A stretch of 64,000 nucleotides of DNA. Source: CAXTPV01 sp965276715. GTDB lineage: Bacteria; Pseudomonadota; Alphaproteobacteria; Acetobacterales; Acetobacteraceae. Position 1 is the first letter of the stretch; each line of letters opens with the position of its first letter. The stretch spans positions 1,488,001 to 1,552,000 of the forward strand of contig OZ255622.1 of the NCBI GenBank assembly GCA_965276715.1, written 5' to 3'. A program made the translations under genes and the position numbers. This document shows, piece by piece, positions 61,907 through 64,000 of the stretch. The notes under the pieces were generated by a model. The model ran no database searches and was not told the origin of the DNA. It worked only from the letters and a program-made list of their open reading frames with translations.

Positions 61907-63349
61907 CTACTCGATGGTGACGACGCGGAGCGTGTTGGTGGTGCCGGCGGTGCCGAAGGGGACGCCGGCGACGACGACGATGCGGCCGCCGCGATGGGCG
62001 AAGCCTTCCTGGCGGGCGGCGGCGGCGGCGCGGCGGACGGCGTCGCCCATGGTGGCCGCCTGGTTGGACTGGTCGACCGCGATCGAGTGGATGCCCCAGA
62101 CCAAGGCCAGGCGGCGGGCGGCGGAGATGTTGCCGGCGAGGCCGAGGATGGGGGTGCCCGGACGTTCGCGCGCGATCCGGGCGGCGGACTTGCCCGACAG
62201 CGAATAGGCGACGATGGCGCCGGCCTCGAGGGTTTCGGCGACCTGCTGGGCGGCGGCACCGATCGCGTCGGCGACCGCGTTGTTCTCGCGACGCGGCCGC
62301 AGCGCGCGCAGCAGCGTGGTCCAGGCGGGATCGTGCTCGGTGCGGCGGATGATGCGGTCCATGATCGAGACCGCCTCGATCGGGTAGGCGCCGACGGCGG
62401 TCTCGGCCGACAGCATCACCGCGTCGCCGCCGTCGAACACGGCGGTCGCGACGTCGGAGGCTTCGGCGCGCGTCGGCGTCGGCGAGGAGACCATGCTTTC
62501 GAGCATCTGGGTCGCGACCACAACCGGCTTGCCGAGCATGCGCGCGGTGCGGACGATGCGCTTCTGGACCAGGGGGACGTCCTCGGCGGGGAGCTCGACG
62601 CCGAGATCGCCGCGGGCGACCATCACCGCATCGGACAGCTCGATGATCTCATCGAGGGTTTCGAGCGCCTGCGGCTTCTCGATCTTGGACAGGATCCAGG
62701 CACGGTTGCCCACGATGTCGCGCGCCTCCTGGACGTCGGCGGGACGCTGGACGAAGGAGAGCGCGATCACGTCGGCGCCGTGATGCAGCGCGAAGGCGAG
62801 GTCGGTGCGGTCCTTCTCGGTCAGTGCCGGGATCGGCAGCAGGACGTCGGGGACGTTCACGCCCTTGCGGTTGGAGAGGCGTCCGCCGACGACGACGCTG
62901 GTCTGGAGGTGGTCGGCGCCGGCTTCGGTGACGCGAAGCACGAGCTTGCCGTCGTCGAGCATCAGCGTGGCACCCGGACGGGCGGCGGCGATGATCTCGG
63001 GATGGGGCAGGCGGACGCGGTCGATGTCGCCGGGGGCGGTGTCGAGATCGAGGCGGAAGCGCTGGCCGGGCTCGAGCACGACGTGGCCGTCGGCGAAGGT
63101 GCCGACGCGCAGCTTGGGGCCCTGGAGGTCGGCGAGGATGCAGATCGGGCGGCCGACCTTGGTCTCGAGCGCGCGCAGCGCGCGGATCACGTCGGCATGG
63201 TCGGCATGCGCGCCGTGGGAGAAATTGAGGCGGAAGATGTCGACGCCGGCCACGAACAGGCGCTCGAGCATGGCGGGCGGGGCGGAGCCCGGCCCGACTG
63301 TCGCCACGATCTTGGTGCGGCGGTCACGCTTGAACTGCGTGGAATCCAT
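61907..63349 (-). CDS. pyk: Pyruvate kinase
   Basis: A 480-residue glycolytic enzyme (phosphoenolpyruvate + ADP to pyruvate + ATP). The start MDSTQFKRDRRTKIVATVGP at 63349 is preferred to a TTG two codons earlier. Signatures: IFRLNFSHGAHADH, ADLQGPKLRVGTF, SNRKGVNVPD, DVIALSFVQRP, ILSKIEKPQALETLDEII, VARGDLGVELP, VVVATQMLESM, FDGGDAVMLSAETAVGAYPI, and the C-terminal domain ending TNTLRVVTIE. Intact. Its last 26 bases also occur as a scar at 57223. Confidence 0.96.
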   Translation of the reverse strand: MDSTQFKRDRRTKIVATVGPGSAPPAMLERLFVAGVDIFRLNFSHGAHADHADVIRALRALETKVGRPICILADLQGPKLRVGTFADGHVVLEPGQRFRLDLDTAPGDIDRVRLPHPEIIAAARPGATLMLDDGKLVLRVTEAGADHLQTSVVVGGRLSNRKGVNVPDVLLPIPALTEKDRTDLAFALHHGADVIALSFVQRPADVQEARDIVGNRAWILSKIEKPQALETLDEIIELSDAVMVARGDLGVELPAEDVPLVQKRIVRTARMLGKPVVVATQMLESMVSSPTPTRAEASDVATAVFDGGDAVMLSAETAVGAYPIEAVSIMDRIIRRTEHDPAWTTLLRALRPRRENNAVADAIGAAAQQVAETLEAGAIVAYSLSGKSAARIARERPGTPILGLAGNISAARRLALVWGIHSIAVDQSNQAATMGDAVRRAAAAARQEGFAHRGGRIVVVAGVPFGTAGTTNTLRVVTIE

Positions 63350-63434
63350 CGTCAATGCACTCCGTGCTGGTCGCAGGCGGCAGGGTTTACGCCCATCGCG
63401 GCGGAAGGGAAGCGGGCGCCCGGGGAATTGCCGG

Positions 63435-64000
63435 TCAAATCGATCGGCGGGCCCGCGCGCAGAGCATGCCGTCCACGGCCCGCAGGATCGCGGCGGCGGC
63501 GGGGCGCCGGTAGTCCCAGATCGGATCGGGCTCGGGCGGGTTGACCACCATCGTCGCGTTGGCCTCGAACAGCAGGATGCCGTCGCGGGCCACGCCGAAA
63601 TCGATGCCGGCGTAGTCGAGGCCGAGGGTGCCGGCGACGAGCGCGAGGGTGGTCATGGCGCGGGGGCCGAGGACCGCCGGCATGTCGTCGAGGAAGCGGG
63701 CCTCCTCCGCGCGGTGGGACGGGACGGTCGCCATGGCGGACGTGACGTAGTGCACCTTCCAGCCGGGCGAGATGGCGAGGTGGAGCGGGTAGACGGCGCC
63801 GTCGACGATCATCACGCGGTATTTGCGGGCGAGGCCGTCGGGGCCGCGCGCGTCGAGATACTGGATGGCGAGCACGGGGTCGCCGGGGAGGTCCGAGAGG
63901 GCGGCGTTCAGGCTGGCGCGGCTGTCGACGCGCGCGAAGTGGCGGCCGGTGTGGAAGCCCGGCGCGCGGATCAGCAGCGGCGTTGCGAGGTCGGCGCGGG
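63435..64000 (-). CDS. ATP-grasp-type protein, C-terminal part (5' end beyond window)
   Basis: The frame enters from the right edge (PLLIRAPGFHTGRHFARVDS) and ends at 63435. DPVLAIQYLDARGPDGLARK, YRVMIVDGAVYPLHLAIS, WKVHYVTSA, LGLDYAGIDFGVARDGILLF and EANATMVVNPP match the ATP-grasp C-terminal lobe, with the metal-binding E-x-N (EAN) motif. A RimK/glutathione-synthetase-like ligase domain, often attached to TPR repeats in such proteins, is likely. The substrate is unknown. Confidence 0.75.
   Translation of the reverse strand, partial: RADLATPLLIRAPGFHTGRHFARVDSRASLNAALSDLPGDPVLAIQYLDARGPDGLARKYRVMIVDGAVYPLHLAISPGWKVHYVTSAMATVPSHRAEEARFLDDMPAVLGPRAMTTLALVAGTLGLDYAGIDFGVARDGILLFEANATMVVNPPEPDPIWDYRRPAAAAILRAVDGMLCARARRSI

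Noticed and set aside
1..64000. CRISPR array, tRNA or rRNA genes
   Set aside because: No regularly spaced short repeats and no cloverleaf or rRNA signatures were noticed while reading. A tRNA scan was not run, so a missed tRNA remains possible.

Overview
The window is high-GC DNA from a proteobacterium. The chromosomal genes (chemoreceptor, type II-secretion/pilus genes, transketolase, pyruvate kinase, CopABCD-type copper resistance, DmeRF) together with a Ti-type TraA relaxase remnant suggest an alphaproteobacterium, possibly Rhodospirillales/Acetobacteraceae. That placement is inference from gene style and was not computed. No rRNA, tRNA or CRISPR array was recognised.

Layout. 0-2 kb: chemoreceptor (minus, runs off the left edge). 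2-10.3 kb: accessory island with gene scraps (TetR, excisionase-like, Fic, alpha/beta hydrolase), an intact HigBA-type toxin-antitoxin (TA) pair, an AIPR-family abortive-infection protein, a tyrosine recombinase with one in-frame stop, a DUF2971 protein and a worn ParDE-like pair. 10.4-16.2 kb: CHASE3-type hybrid histidine kinase, gspF-H-I-J and a short-chain dehydrogenase. 16.3-18.1 kb: VapBC and an IS630 element. 18.2-24.3 kb: secreted beta-helix protein, MFS exporter, TA scar and transketolase. 24.5-34 kb: second accessory island. It holds decayed TA genes, an unrecognised three-gene operon, a large restriction-methylase split by a 111-bp MITE, an unrecognised coupled gene pair and conjugation remnants. 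Copies of the 3' end of gspE lie on its left side and the intact gspE closes it on the right.

34-38.8 kb: gspE, prepilin peptidase, an Old Yellow Enzyme homologue, a lipoprotein and a MarR regulator. 39-42 kb: second copy of the MITE, a frameshifted DUF2306 gene, a TetR gene with an amber codon and a second IS630. 42-55 kb: metal-resistance block with a permease and CueR-like regulator, dmeR-dmeF, a DUF2946-like protein, copC-copD-sco1-porin facing copB-copA, a Met-rich periplasmic protein and a two-component system. 55.2-61.9 kb: tandemly duplicated LysM/periplasmic-protein cassette interrupted by a defective IS481 and the tail of a type ISP restriction enzyme. 61.9-64 kb: pyruvate kinase and the tail of an ATP-grasp-like protein.

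The best candidates for something undescribed are: (a) the LysM plus degenerate-metallopeptidase-like cassette, a mosaic of near-identical and diverged parts; (b) the translationally coupled gene pair at 31.3-33.0 kb beside the broken restriction-methylase; (c) the three-gene operon at 25.6-27.1 kb. A recurring theme is recent decay. Five reading frames carry a single in-frame stop, two IS630 copies and two MITE copies use TA target sites, and fragments of at least three TA modules lie beside two intact ones.
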